Shown piece after piece: positions 1 through 5,571 of a stretch of 12,364 bases of DNA. Made by a program: the position numbers and the translations under genes. The notes beneath the pieces are model-generated. The model was not told the origin of the DNA, searched no databases, and worked only from the letters and a program-made list of their open reading frames with translations. Position 1 is the stretch's first letter, and every line of letters starts with the position of its first letter. Where the stretch lies: NCBI GenBank assembly GCA_003724275.1, contig RHFA01000071.1, positions 1 to 12,364 of the forward strand, given 5' to 3'. The DNA is from Thaumarchaeota archaeon S13 (lineage in GTDB: Archaea; Thermoproteota; Nitrososphaeria; Nitrososphaerales; Nitrosopumilaceae).

Positions 1-2
1 CG

Positions 3-830
3 CCGTCGAATGAGGCCGTGCCGCCGCCTAGGATCGACGTCGCCGACCGCGGCGACGGCACGGCCGTCATCGCCGTCGACGCGCCGGGGCCGGGCGTGCA
101 CGTGTTATCGATCACGGCGGCCGGGCCGCCGGGGACAGCCACAGAGGCCCACGTGCTGCGCGTGGCGCCGCCGGGGCAGCCGCCGCTGCCGCCAAACCTA
201 GAGCCCGAGATCTCCGTGCTCGTGGGCGGCGAGCCGGCCGACGTGGCCATCGACCTGGCCGCCTCGCGCGAGCCGGCGAGGATAGGGCTGCGCGCCGACG
301 ACCCTGAGGGCGACCGCGTGTGGTTCATGGCCCGCGCCTCGGACTCTACGTACGGCAACGCGCCCTCGAGGATACGCCTGGGCGACTACGGGAACGGCAC
401 GGCGTACATCCACGTGGACCGCCACGAGCCTGGCGAGCTCGTAATCCACGCGGCGGCAGCCGACGCGCACGGCGAGTCGTGGGCAACCCGCCTCGTGCGC
501 GTCTTGCCTCCCCCGGAGCAGGGCGTGTACCGCGACGGCCTCCGGGTCGGCCCGCCGCTCGTGGAGCTCCCAGTCTCCGCCGTGCCGGTGCCCCTCGAGG
601 CGCACGCCGGCCCGGACGGCGGCGACGTGTCGGCCCGCGTGCTGCGCTCGTCGCACTGGGGCGGCGGCGAGGCGCCAGGGCCGCCCCGCGTCGAGGCCAG
701 CGGCGGCTCGGCGGCGGTGTGGGTGGACGCCTCGGCGCCCGGCGAGCACCTCGTCGAGGTGTCAGGCGCCGGCGGGCCGGAGCTGTACGTCATTCGCGTG
801 CTTCCCGCGGCCCCGGGCGCGGGCCGCTAG
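3..830 (+). CDS. Partial Ig/cadherin-like repeat protein, probably cell-surface (5' end outside window)
   Basis: The frame is open to the left window edge, so this is the C-terminal part of a larger protein. A GTG at 18 is a possible internal start but gives no signal peptide, so I treat the gene as truncated by the window. Numbering from that GTG, three degenerate repeats are visible at about residues 6-53, 118-165 and 224-264. Each has the pattern G-(N/D/G)-G-(T/S)-A, a V-D, then P-G-x-x-(V/L), and ends in R-V-(A/L)-P. Before the second repeat lies a DDPEGDRV segment like the Ca-binding D-P-(D/E)-G-D turn of cadherin/PKD/bacterial Ig-like domains. The composition is rich in Gly, Pro, Ala, Val and Asp with no transmembrane helix and no C-terminal anchor. 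The fold suggests an extracellular, beta-sandwich protein. Its function is unknown and the domain family is an inference from sequence pattern alone. Confidence 0.6.
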   Translation, partial: PSNEAVPPPRIDVADRGDGTAVIAVDAPGPGVHVLSITAAGPPGTATEAHVLRVAPPGQPPLPPNLEPEISVLVGGEPADVAIDLAASREPARIGLRADDPEGDRVWFMARASDSTYGNAPSRIRLGDYGNGTAYIHVDRHEPGELVIHAAAADAHGESWATRLVRVLPPPEQGVYRDGLRVGPPLVELPVSAVPVPLEAHAGPDGGDVSARVLRSSHWGGGEAPGPPRVEASGGSAAVWVDASAPGEHLVEVSGAGGPELYVIRVLPAAPGAGR

Positions 831-845
831 CCACGGCGGCGCGCC

Positions 846-885
846 CCTTGCGCCGGCCGCCGGGCGGGCGCGCCTGCCGGCAAGG
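846..885 (+). other. Imperfect inverted repeat between two genes, possible terminator of the upstream gene
   Basis: CCTTGC (846-851) pairs with GCAAGG (880-885), and CGGC (854-857) pairs with GCCG (876-879), leaving a 2-nt bulge and a very GC-rich loop. The right arm directly abuts a TTT AAAA stretch that also serves as the TATA element of the next gene. It could end transcription of the preceding gene, but archaeal terminators mostly need T-tracts and only three T follow, so the role is uncertain. Confidence 0.3.
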
Positions 886-893
886 TTTAAAAT
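886..893 (+). promoter_or_regulatory. TATA box of the 918-1352 gene
   Basis: TTTAAAAT is the only AT-rich octamer in an otherwise very GC-rich 87-bp gap. Its centre lies about 28 nt before the TTG at 918, so transcription should begin within a few bases of that codon and the mRNA should be leaderless or nearly so. An in-frame TAA at 888-890 inside the box also rules out any start further upstream. Confidence 0.6.
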
Positions 894-917
894 CGGGCCA
901 CGCCGCGCCGCGCCGCG

Positions 918-1352
918 TTGGCGGGCAAGCAGACCGAGGGCAAGGCAGGCGGGGCGGCATGCAAAAACCCCGCCAAGCCGGGCCCTGATGACGGGGCAGA
1001 GCCCCCAAAGGCCGAGGCAGGCGTCCCGGAAAAGGCCGCGCCAGAGCCCCCAAAGGCCGAGGCCGGCGTCCCGGAAAAGGCCGCGCCAGAGCCCCCCAAG
1101 GCCGAGGCCGGCGTCCCGGAAAAGGCCGCGCCAGAGCGGGGCACGAGCAGCTATGAGCGCGGAATTGACGAGTTTCGGGGCCAAAAGGCCGCCGAGCTCG
1201 AGCGCCTCAGGGCCGATCCAGACTCGCCCAGGGCGGCCCTAGAGGCCGCCGAGGAGGGCGTGCGCACGCTCGACCGCCTCTACGAGAACTACCACCTGGG
1301 CATGAACGTCTTTAGGACCGCAAAGGGCGGCCGCTCAAAGCTCAGGGAGTGA
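918..1352 (+). CDS. Small protein of unknown function with three 15-residue tandem repeats
   Basis: It has 144 residues and I do not recognise the family. The TTG at 918 is the only plausible start: the frame is closed by TAA at 888-890, the TATA box sits about 30 nt upstream, and no in-frame ATG comes before the repeats. Residues 1-26 are polar and Lys/Gly-rich. Residues 27-73 hold three copies of a 15-residue unit, PPKAEAGVPEKAAPE, a Pro/Ala/Lys/Glu pattern like a flexible or extended linker. The last 70 residues are charged and predicted helical (GQKAAELERLRAD, ALEAAEEGVRTLDRLYENY) and end in a basic KGGRSKLRE tail. There is no signal peptide or membrane segment, so it is probably cytosolic. 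A small helical domain displayed on a repeat linker is one reading, perhaps protein- or nucleic-acid-binding, but this is conjecture. It has its own promoter and is separate from the carboxylase genes. Confidence 0.65.
   Translation: MAGKQTEGKAGGAACKNPAKPGPDDGAEPPKAEAGVPEKAAPEPPKAEAGVPEKAAPEPPKAEAGVPEKAAPERGTSSYERGIDEFRGQKAAELERLRADPDSPRAALEAAEEGVRTLDRLYENYHLGMNVFRTAKGGRSKLRE
997..1131 (+). repeat. Three tandem copies of a 45-bp coding repeat
   Basis: Copies lie at 997-1041, 1042-1086 and 1087-1131, each starting CAGAGCCCCC, and the first six bases of a fourth copy follow at 1132-1137. Copies 1 and 2 differ only at GCA/GCC and copies 2 and 3 only at CCA/CCC; both changes are synonymous. The unit is a multiple of three, so copy-number change keeps the reading frame. 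The near identity points to recent expansion or homogenisation. Confidence 0.95.
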
Positions 1353-1373
1353 GCCCCGCGGGGCCTCCCTAAA

Positions 1374-1382
1374 TTAATATAT
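1374..1382 (+). promoter_or_regulatory. TATA box of the pccB-accC operon
   Basis: TTAATATAT lies in the 59-bp gap before pccB, centred about 34 nt before its ATG at 1412. That predicts a transcription start near 1404 and a leader of only a few bases. The ATG at 1381 overlaps the box and so cannot be the translation start. Confidence 0.65.
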
Positions 1383-1396
1383 GATGCCCCGGGCCG

Positions 1397-1411
1397 GCGC
1401 GCGCGCGCACG
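1397..1411. other. Alternating purine-pyrimidine (GC)6 tract at the predicted transcription start of pccB
   Basis: Six GC dinucleotides (1397-1408) continue as ACG to 1411, giving 15 alternating purine-pyrimidine bases immediately before the pccB ATG. Such tracts can adopt Z-form DNA under negative supercoiling. In this GC-rich background it may simply be chance composition. Confidence 0.5.
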
Positions 1412-2959
1412 ATGCATTCGGCAAAGATGGACACGCTGGCCCGCCGCAGGCGCGAGGCCGACGAGGGGGGAGGCCCGGACCGCATCAGGGCGCAGCACGA
1501 CAAGGGCAAGCTGACGGCCAGGGAGAGGATCGACCTCCTCGTCGACGAGGGCTCGTTCACCGAGATTGACGCCTTTGTCACGCACCACTACCACGAGTTT
1601 GACATGCAGCGCAAAAAGTTCGCCGGCGACGGCGTCGTGGGGGGCCACGCGACGATACGCGGGCGCAGGGCGTTCGTGTTTGCGTACGACTTTACTGTCC
1701 TCGGCGGGACGCTCAGCCAGATGGGGGCAAAAAAGATCACAAAGCTCATGCGCCATGCCGTGAGCACGGGATGCCCCATAATAGGGATCATGGACTCTGG
1801 CGGGGCCAGGATACAGGAGGGGATAATGAGCCTTGACGGGTTTGCCGACATTTTCTACCACAACCGCCTCGCCTCCGGCGTCGTCCCGCAGATAACGGCG
1901 AGCATCGGGCCGTCGGCCGGCGGCTCGGTCTACTCGCCGGCAATGACGGACTTTGTGATAATGGTCAAAAAGACGGCGACAATGTTCGTCACGGGGCCGG
2001 ACGTCGTAAAGACGGTCCTCGGCGAGGAGATTAGCGCCGAGGAGCTCGGCGGCGCCGACTCGCACGGAACGCGCAGCGGCGTGGCGCACTTTGTCGCCGA
2101 CAACGAGTACGAGTGCATGGACCGCATACGCGAGCTCCTCTCGTTCCTGCCGCAAAACAACGCCGAGGACCCGCCGCGCCTCGCGCCCTCTGATGACGCG
2201 GGGCGCACGGACTCTGCGCTCGCGTCAGTCGTCCCCGAGGACGAGCGCGCGCCGTACGACATGAAGGAGATCATACTGTCGATCGTGGACAACCGCGACT
2301 TTTTCGAGGTCCACGAGGGATTTGCGCAGAACATAATTGTGGGGTATGCGCGCATGGGCGGGCGGCCAGTCGGCATCGTCGCAAACCAGCCCATGGTCCT
2401 TGCCGGCTCGCTTGACATCAACTCGTCATCAAAGGCGTCGAGGTTTATCCGGTTTTGCGACGCGTTCAACATACCCATAGTCACGCTAGTCGACACGCCG
2501 GGCTACATGCCAGGCTCTGACCAGGAGCACAACGGGATTATCCGGCACGGCAGCAAGCTCCTCTACGCATACTGCGAGGCGACGGTCCCAAAGGTGACGC
2601 TTGTCATAGGCAAGGCGTACGGCGGGGCGTACATTGCGATGGGCAGCAAGAACCTGCGGACCGACGTCAACTATGCGTGGCCCACGGCGCGCTGCGCGGT
2701 ACTTGGGGCCGACGCCGCCGTGCGGATCATGAACCGCAAGGACCTCGCCGCGTCAGACTCGCCGGACGAGCTCAAGGCGCGCCTGACCGCCGAGTTTGCC
2801 GAAAAGTTCGACAACCCCTACATGGCCGCCTCGCACGGGACCATTGACGCCATAATCGACCCAGCCGTCACGCGCAAGTCCATAGTCTCGGCACTCGAGA
2901 TGCTCTCGGACAAGCGCGAGACGCACGTGCCCAGAAAGCACGGGAACATAAACCTGTGA
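1412..2959 (+). CDS. pccB: Acetyl-CoA/propionyl-CoA carboxylase, carboxyltransferase (beta) subunit
   Basis: It transfers CO2 from carboxybiotin to acetyl-CoA or propionyl-CoA, giving malonyl-CoA or methylmalonyl-CoA, the two carboxylation steps of the thaumarchaeal 3-hydroxypropionate/4-hydroxybutyrate cycle. The 515 residues match the usual 510-530. Crotonase-like N and C halves are intact: DSGGARIQEG (128-137) and GPSAGG (166-171) in the N half, DTPGYMPG (361-368) and YGGAYIAM (403-410) in the C half. The glycine pairs at 130-131 and 404-405 form the two oxyanion holes of the family. Ile408 occupies the position known to set acyl-CoA chain specificity in Streptomyces enzymes (Asp in PccB, Cys in AccB), which fits an enzyme taking both substrates. 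The ATG at 1412 follows a TATA box and a very short leader. The stop overlaps the accC start, so the two are co-transcribed and probably translationally coupled. The protein is cytosolic. Confidence 0.95.
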   Translation: MHSAKMDTLARRRREADEGGGPDRIRAQHDKGKLTARERIDLLVDEGSFTEIDAFVTHHYHEFDMQRKKFAGDGVVGGHATIRGRRAFVFAYDFTVLGGTLSQMGAKKITKLMRHAVSTGCPIIGIMDSGGARIQEGIMSLDGFADIFYHNRLASGVVPQITASIGPSAGGSVYSPAMTDFVIMVKKTATMFVTGPDVVKTVLGEEISAEELGGADSHGTRSGVAHFVADNEYECMDRIRELLSFLPQNNAEDPPRLAPSDDAGRTDSALASVVPEDERAPYDMKEIILSIVDNRDFFEVHEGFAQNIIVGYARMGGRPVGIVANQPMVLAGSLDINSSSKASRFIRFCDAFNIPIVTLVDTPGYMPGSDQEHNGIIRHGSKLLYAYCEATVPKVTLVIGKAYGGAYIAMGSKNLRTDVNYAWPTARCAVLGADAAVRIMNRKDLAASDSPDELKARLTAEFAEKFDNPYMAASHGTIDAIIDPAVTRKSIVSALEMLSDKRETHVPRKHGNINL

Positions 2960-4854
2960 TGGCCATGATTGAAAAGGTGCTCATAGCAAACAGGGGCGAG
3001 ATAGCGCTCCGCGTCATCCGCACGTGCGACGCGCTAGGCGTCGCGACGGTCGCCGTCTACTCGGACGAGGACCGCAACTCGCTGCACGTCAAAAAGGCCG
3101 GCGAGGCGCACCACATAGGGGCCGCCGCGCCGACGAGCAGCTACCTAAACCAGGACAGCGTCATGGCAGCAGTGGCGGCCTCGGGCGCCGACGCGGTCCA
3201 CCCCGGATACGGCTTTCTCTCGGAAAACTCGGACTTTGCGGCCAGGTGCGAGAGGGAGGGAGTCAAGTTTATCGGGCCGGGCTCGGACTCGATGTCGCTC
3301 TGCGGCGACAAGATGAAGTGCAAGGCTGCCATGGACAAGGCCGGCGTGCCCACCGTGCCGGGCAGCGCCGGCCTCGTCAAGGACGCCGACGAGGCCGCCG
3401 AGACGGCGGGCAAGATTGGCTATCCCGTGCTCCTCAAGTCCGTCTATGGGGGAGGAGGGCGCGGCATACGCCTCTGCCACGACGAGGCCGAGCTGCGCGG
3501 CCACTATGACTCTGTTACCGGCGAGTCGATGGCCGCCTTTGGCAAGTCTGCCATACTGGTCGAAAAGTTCCTCGAAAAGATCAGGCACATCGAGTTCCAG
3601 CTCGCGTGCGACACGCGCGGCAACGCCGCGCACATATTTGAGCGAGAGTGCTCGATACAGAGGAGAAACCAAAAGCTCATAGAGATGACGCCCTCGCCCG
3701 TAGTCGACCACGAGACGCGCGAGCGCATAGGGGACCTCGCCGCGCGCGCCGCAAAGGCCGTCGGCTACACAAACCTCGGGACCGCCGAGTTTTTGCGCCT
3801 GGACGACGGGACGTTTTACTTTATAGAGATAAACGCCAGGCTGCAAGTCGAGCACCCCGTGACGGAGCTCGTCTCTGGGATGGACCTCGTCAAGATGCAG
3901 CTCGACATCGCCAACGGCGAGGCCCTGCCCTTTGAGCCCGGCTCGATCAGGCCCAACGGCTCCGCGATAGAGTGCCGCATAAACGCCGAGGACACGTTCA
4001 TGGACTTTGCGCCGTCGACCGGCCCCGTGCCGCACGTCGAGGTGCCAGCCGGCCCCGGCGTGCGCTGTGACACCTACCTGTACCCCGGCTGCTCGGTCTC
4101 GTCCTACTATGACTCGCTCATGGCCAAGCTCTGCACGTGGGGCAGGGACACCCCAGAGGCCACGAGGCGCATGCTCGCGGCCCTGGCCTCCTTTGAGATA
4201 CAGGGCGTCGAGACGTCGATTCCACTCTACAGGACGATACTGCGGTCTGACGAGTTTGCGCGCGGCGACCTCTCGACTGACTTTTTGTCAAGGTATGGCA
4301 TGCTAGACCGCCTCAAGGCCGACATTGCGGCGGACAAGGAGGCGGCTGCCGAGGCGGCCCTGGCCGCGGCGGCGATGCGCCACGCGCACGGCACGGGCGG
4401 CGCGGCGGGGGCGGCGTACACGATAACCATAGACGGGCGCGAGCGGCGCGTTCGCGTCATATCGGCGGACTCGCGCGGGATGGACTTTGCGCTCGACAAC
4501 ACGCACCACCGCGTGACATATGTCCCCGGAGACGCGCTAGAGACGCGCATGATCCTCGACGGCCTGCAGATAAGCGCGTTCCGCCACACCGGCCTGGACG
4601 AGATCGTCTACAAGAACTCTGGGAGGTCAGAGGCATCCGGCGGAGGATCGCTCAAGAGCCAGATACCCGGCAAGGTCGTCTCGGTAGCCGTCTCCGAGGG
4701 AGACGAGGTCGCCGAGGGCGACACGATATGCGCGCTAGAGGCGATGAAGATGCAAGTCGGCGTCAAGGCCCACAAGGCCGGCACGGTCTCTGCGCTCAGG
4801 GTCAAGGTGGGCGACACCGTCGCAAAGGGCGCCGTAATCGCCGAGATAGCCTAG
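2959..4854 (+). CDS. accC: Acetyl-/propionyl-CoA carboxylase biotin carboxylase subunit fused to biotin carboxyl carrier domain
   Basis: It carboxylates biotin with ATP and bicarbonate and carries the carboxybiotin to PccB. Of 631 residues, about 1-450 are the biotin carboxylase: IANRGEIALR near the N-terminus, Lys160 with the glycine loop YGGGGRGI (163-170), His210, ERECSIQRRNQK (228-239), and the catalytic set Glu278, Glu290, Asn292 and Arg294 in EINARLQVEHP. An Ala-rich linker (about 460-487) leads to a carrier region whose biotinyl domain (about 565-631) holds EAMKM with the biotinylated Lys597. I know these as separate accC and accB genes in Metallosphaera and Nitrosopumilus; here one uninterrupted frame covers both. 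The ATG at 2959 shares one base with the pccB TGA (TGATG). ATG 2965 (MIEKVLIANRG) is an equally family-like start and GTG 2956 is less likely. The stop interlocks with the convergent peroxiredoxin gene. Confidence 0.93.
   Translation: MAMIEKVLIANRGEIALRVIRTCDALGVATVAVYSDEDRNSLHVKKAGEAHHIGAAAPTSSYLNQDSVMAAVAASGADAVHPGYGFLSENSDFAARCEREGVKFIGPGSDSMSLCGDKMKCKAAMDKAGVPTVPGSAGLVKDADEAAETAGKIGYPVLLKSVYGGGGRGIRLCHDEAELRGHYDSVTGESMAAFGKSAILVEKFLEKIRHIEFQLACDTRGNAAHIFERECSIQRRNQKLIEMTPSPVVDHETRERIGDLAARAAKAVGYTNLGTAEFLRLDDGTFYFIEINARLQVEHPVTELVSGMDLVKMQLDIANGEALPFEPGSIRPNGSAIECRINAEDTFMDFAPSTGPVPHVEVPAGPGVRCDTYLYPGCSVSSYYDSLMAKLCTWGRDTPEATRRMLAALASFEIQGVETSIPLYRTILRSDEFARGDLSTDFLSRYGMLDRLKADIAADKEAAAEAALAAAAMRHAHGTGGAAGAAYTITIDGRERRVRVISADSRGMDFALDNTHHRVTYVPGDALETRMILDGLQISAFRHTGLDEIVYKNSGRSEASGGGSLKSQIPGKVVSVAVSEGDEVAEGDTICALEAMKMQVGVKAHKAGTVSALRVKVGDTVAKGAVIAEIA
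4851..4854. other. Interlocked convergent stop codons (CTAG)
   Basis: The palindrome CTAG holds the accC stop TAG (4852-4854, plus strand) and the peroxiredoxin stop TAG (4853-4851, minus strand). The two genes overlap tail to tail by four bases, so their transcripts must overlap at the 3' ends and no terminator can lie between the coding regions. Confidence 0.9.
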
Positions 4855-5324
4855 GACTTTACATAGTCGAGTATCTCGGCATAGTTGGGCTCTACGAGGG
4901 GGTCGTCTGACACCCACGCGTACCCGACCCTGCCGTCGCCGTCGACTACAAAGACCGAGCGCTTTGCGGCATTGTACCCCCTTATGTGGAGGAGGTCCTC
5001 CATGAGGACGCCGTACGCGCGTATCGCCGAGCTGTCGTGGTCGGAGAGGACGGGAAAGGCGATCGAGTTGGCCTTCGCAAAGGCCTTGTTTGCAAACGGC
5101 CCGTCGTTGCTTATCGCCACGACCCTCGCGCCGGCGGCCTCGATCTCGCCCCACGAGTCGCGAAACGAGCAGAGCTCCCTCTCGCAGACCGGCGAGCTCG
5201 CCGCGACGATGAAAGAGAGGACCACCCTGCCGCCTCCCTCCCTGAGCGAGGAGAGCGTCACGGGCTTGAGGTCGGTGTCATGGAGCTCAAACTCTGGCGC
5301 CTGCTCGCCCACGCTCACGGCCAT
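4851..5324 (-). CDS. Peroxiredoxin (BCP/AhpE-like, thioredoxin fold) with altered active-site motif
   Basis: It should reduce hydrogen or organic peroxides through a peroxidatic cysteine, recycled by a thioredoxin-type donor, in the cytosol. The 157 residues match the short AhpC/TSA-BCP class. Visible marks are the VGEQAPEFEL N-terminus, the active site AASSPVCERELCSF (41-54) with peroxidatic Cys47, a second Cys52 five residues later as in E. coli BCP, and the conserved Arg122 in KRSVFVVD. The normally near-invariant Pro of Pxxx(T/S)xxC is Val40, while the Ser44 position is acceptable. The ATG at 5324 follows a TATA box (5351-5359) by about 30 nt. The frame remains open upstream to 5711, but that stretch is low-complexity and antisense to nuoA. 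It converges on accC, sharing the CTAG at 4851-4854. A redox role other than peroxide reduction remains possible. Confidence 0.87.
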   Translation of the reverse strand: MAVSVGEQAPEFELHDTDLKPVTLSSLREGGGRVVLSFIVAASSPVCERELCSFRDSWGEIEAAGARVVAISNDGPFANKAFAKANSIAFPVLSDHDSSAIRAYGVLMEDLLHIRGYNAAKRSVFVVDGDGRVGYAWVSDDPLVEPNYAEILDYVKS

Positions 5325-5350
5325 TACGGGCGCGCCGCCGCGCCGGCGGC

Positions 5351-5359
5351 ATATTAAGT
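5351..5359 (-). promoter_or_regulatory. TATA box of the peroxiredoxin gene
   Basis: Read on the minus strand this is ACTTAATAT, about 27-35 nt before the ATG at 5324, predicting a leader of only a few bases. It is the only AT-rich element on this side of the divergent intergenic region. Confidence 0.6.
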
Positions 5360-5377
5360 GTGGCTGTGGGCCGTCCC

Positions 5378-5498
5378 CCGCGGGCCCGCGGCAGGGGGCC
5401 CATGGGCGCCCCGCCCTGCCCGCGCCCCGGCGGGGCACGCCTGCGTGATCGCCGGGAGCCCTGCCCCTGGCCGTGGCCGCGCCGCCAGGGGTCCCGGC
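5378..5498. other. Cluster of GC-rich palindromes and a strong hairpin between divergent promoters
   Basis: Four inverted repeats occur in 121 bp: a perfect 14-bp palindrome at 5378-5391 (CCGCGGGCCCGCGG), a perfect 10-bp palindrome at 5398-5407 (GCCCATGGGC), a 5-bp stem with 3-nt loop at 5424-5436, and a long hairpin at 5451-5498. The last has arms GCCGGGA/TCCCGGC (7 bp) and CCCCTGGC/GCCAGGGG (8 bp), a 6-nt bulge on one side and a 12-nt loop. GCCCTGCC is also repeated directly at 5413, 5458 and 5500. Neither flanking gene's predicted mRNA includes this stretch. I see no coding signal in it. Confidence 0.6.
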
Positions 5499-5538
5499 AG
5501 CCCTGCCTGCCCGCCCCTGCCCCGAAAAACCGAGTAGC

Positions 5539-5546
5539 TTTTTATA
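5539..5546 (+). promoter_or_regulatory. TATA box of the nuo operon
   Basis: TTTTTATA lies 26-33 nt before the TTG at 5572, predicting transcription from about 5569-5571, so nuoA should be leaderless. It also shows that upstream in-frame codons back to 5473 are not part of nuoA, because they lie in or before the promoter. Confidence 0.7.
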
Positions 5547-5571
5547 CCAACATTCGGGGCGCGCCGCCACG

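Noticed and set aside
997..1131. Short CRISPR-like array
   Set aside because: The 45-bp units are contiguous with no spacers and are translated in frame; it is a coding tandem repeat.
762..1184. Minus-strand frames with GLFRDA/GGLW-type repeats opposite the small repeat gene
   Set aside because: The repeats only mirror the 45-bp tandem units. The TATA box, stop and sensible composition favour the plus strand.
1353..1364. GCCCCGCGGGGC as terminator of the small gene
   Set aside because: It is a 12-bp palindrome that could form at most a 5-bp stem with a 2-nt loop and has no T-tract, so I do not call a terminator.
1381..1386. ATGATG directly before pccB as start of a leader peptide or of pccB
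   Set aside because: It overlaps the TATA box and is out of frame with pccB, so it would not be transcribed from the predicted start.
1289..2155. Long minus-strand open frame opposite pccB
   Set aside because: It is the complement of a clear carboxyltransferase gene, with Arg/His/Ala-rich low-complexity translation and no promoter. GC-rich sequence produces long chance frames on the other strand.
3145..4035. Long minus-strand frame opposite accC
   Set aside because: The accC plus-strand protein shows all catalytic motifs of biotin carboxylase; the antisense translation is Arg/Leu-rich with no recognisable domain.
4318..4380. Frameshift or sequencing error as the cause of the accC-accB fusion
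   Set aside because: The frame is continuous through the linker with normal codon style on both sides and no out-of-frame homology, so a real fusion is simpler. Not excluded without read data.
5473..5571. ORF-type start of nuoA at 5473
   Set aside because: These codons overlap the long hairpin and the nuo TATA box and have no similarity to NuoA; TTG 5572 gives a normal-length protein.
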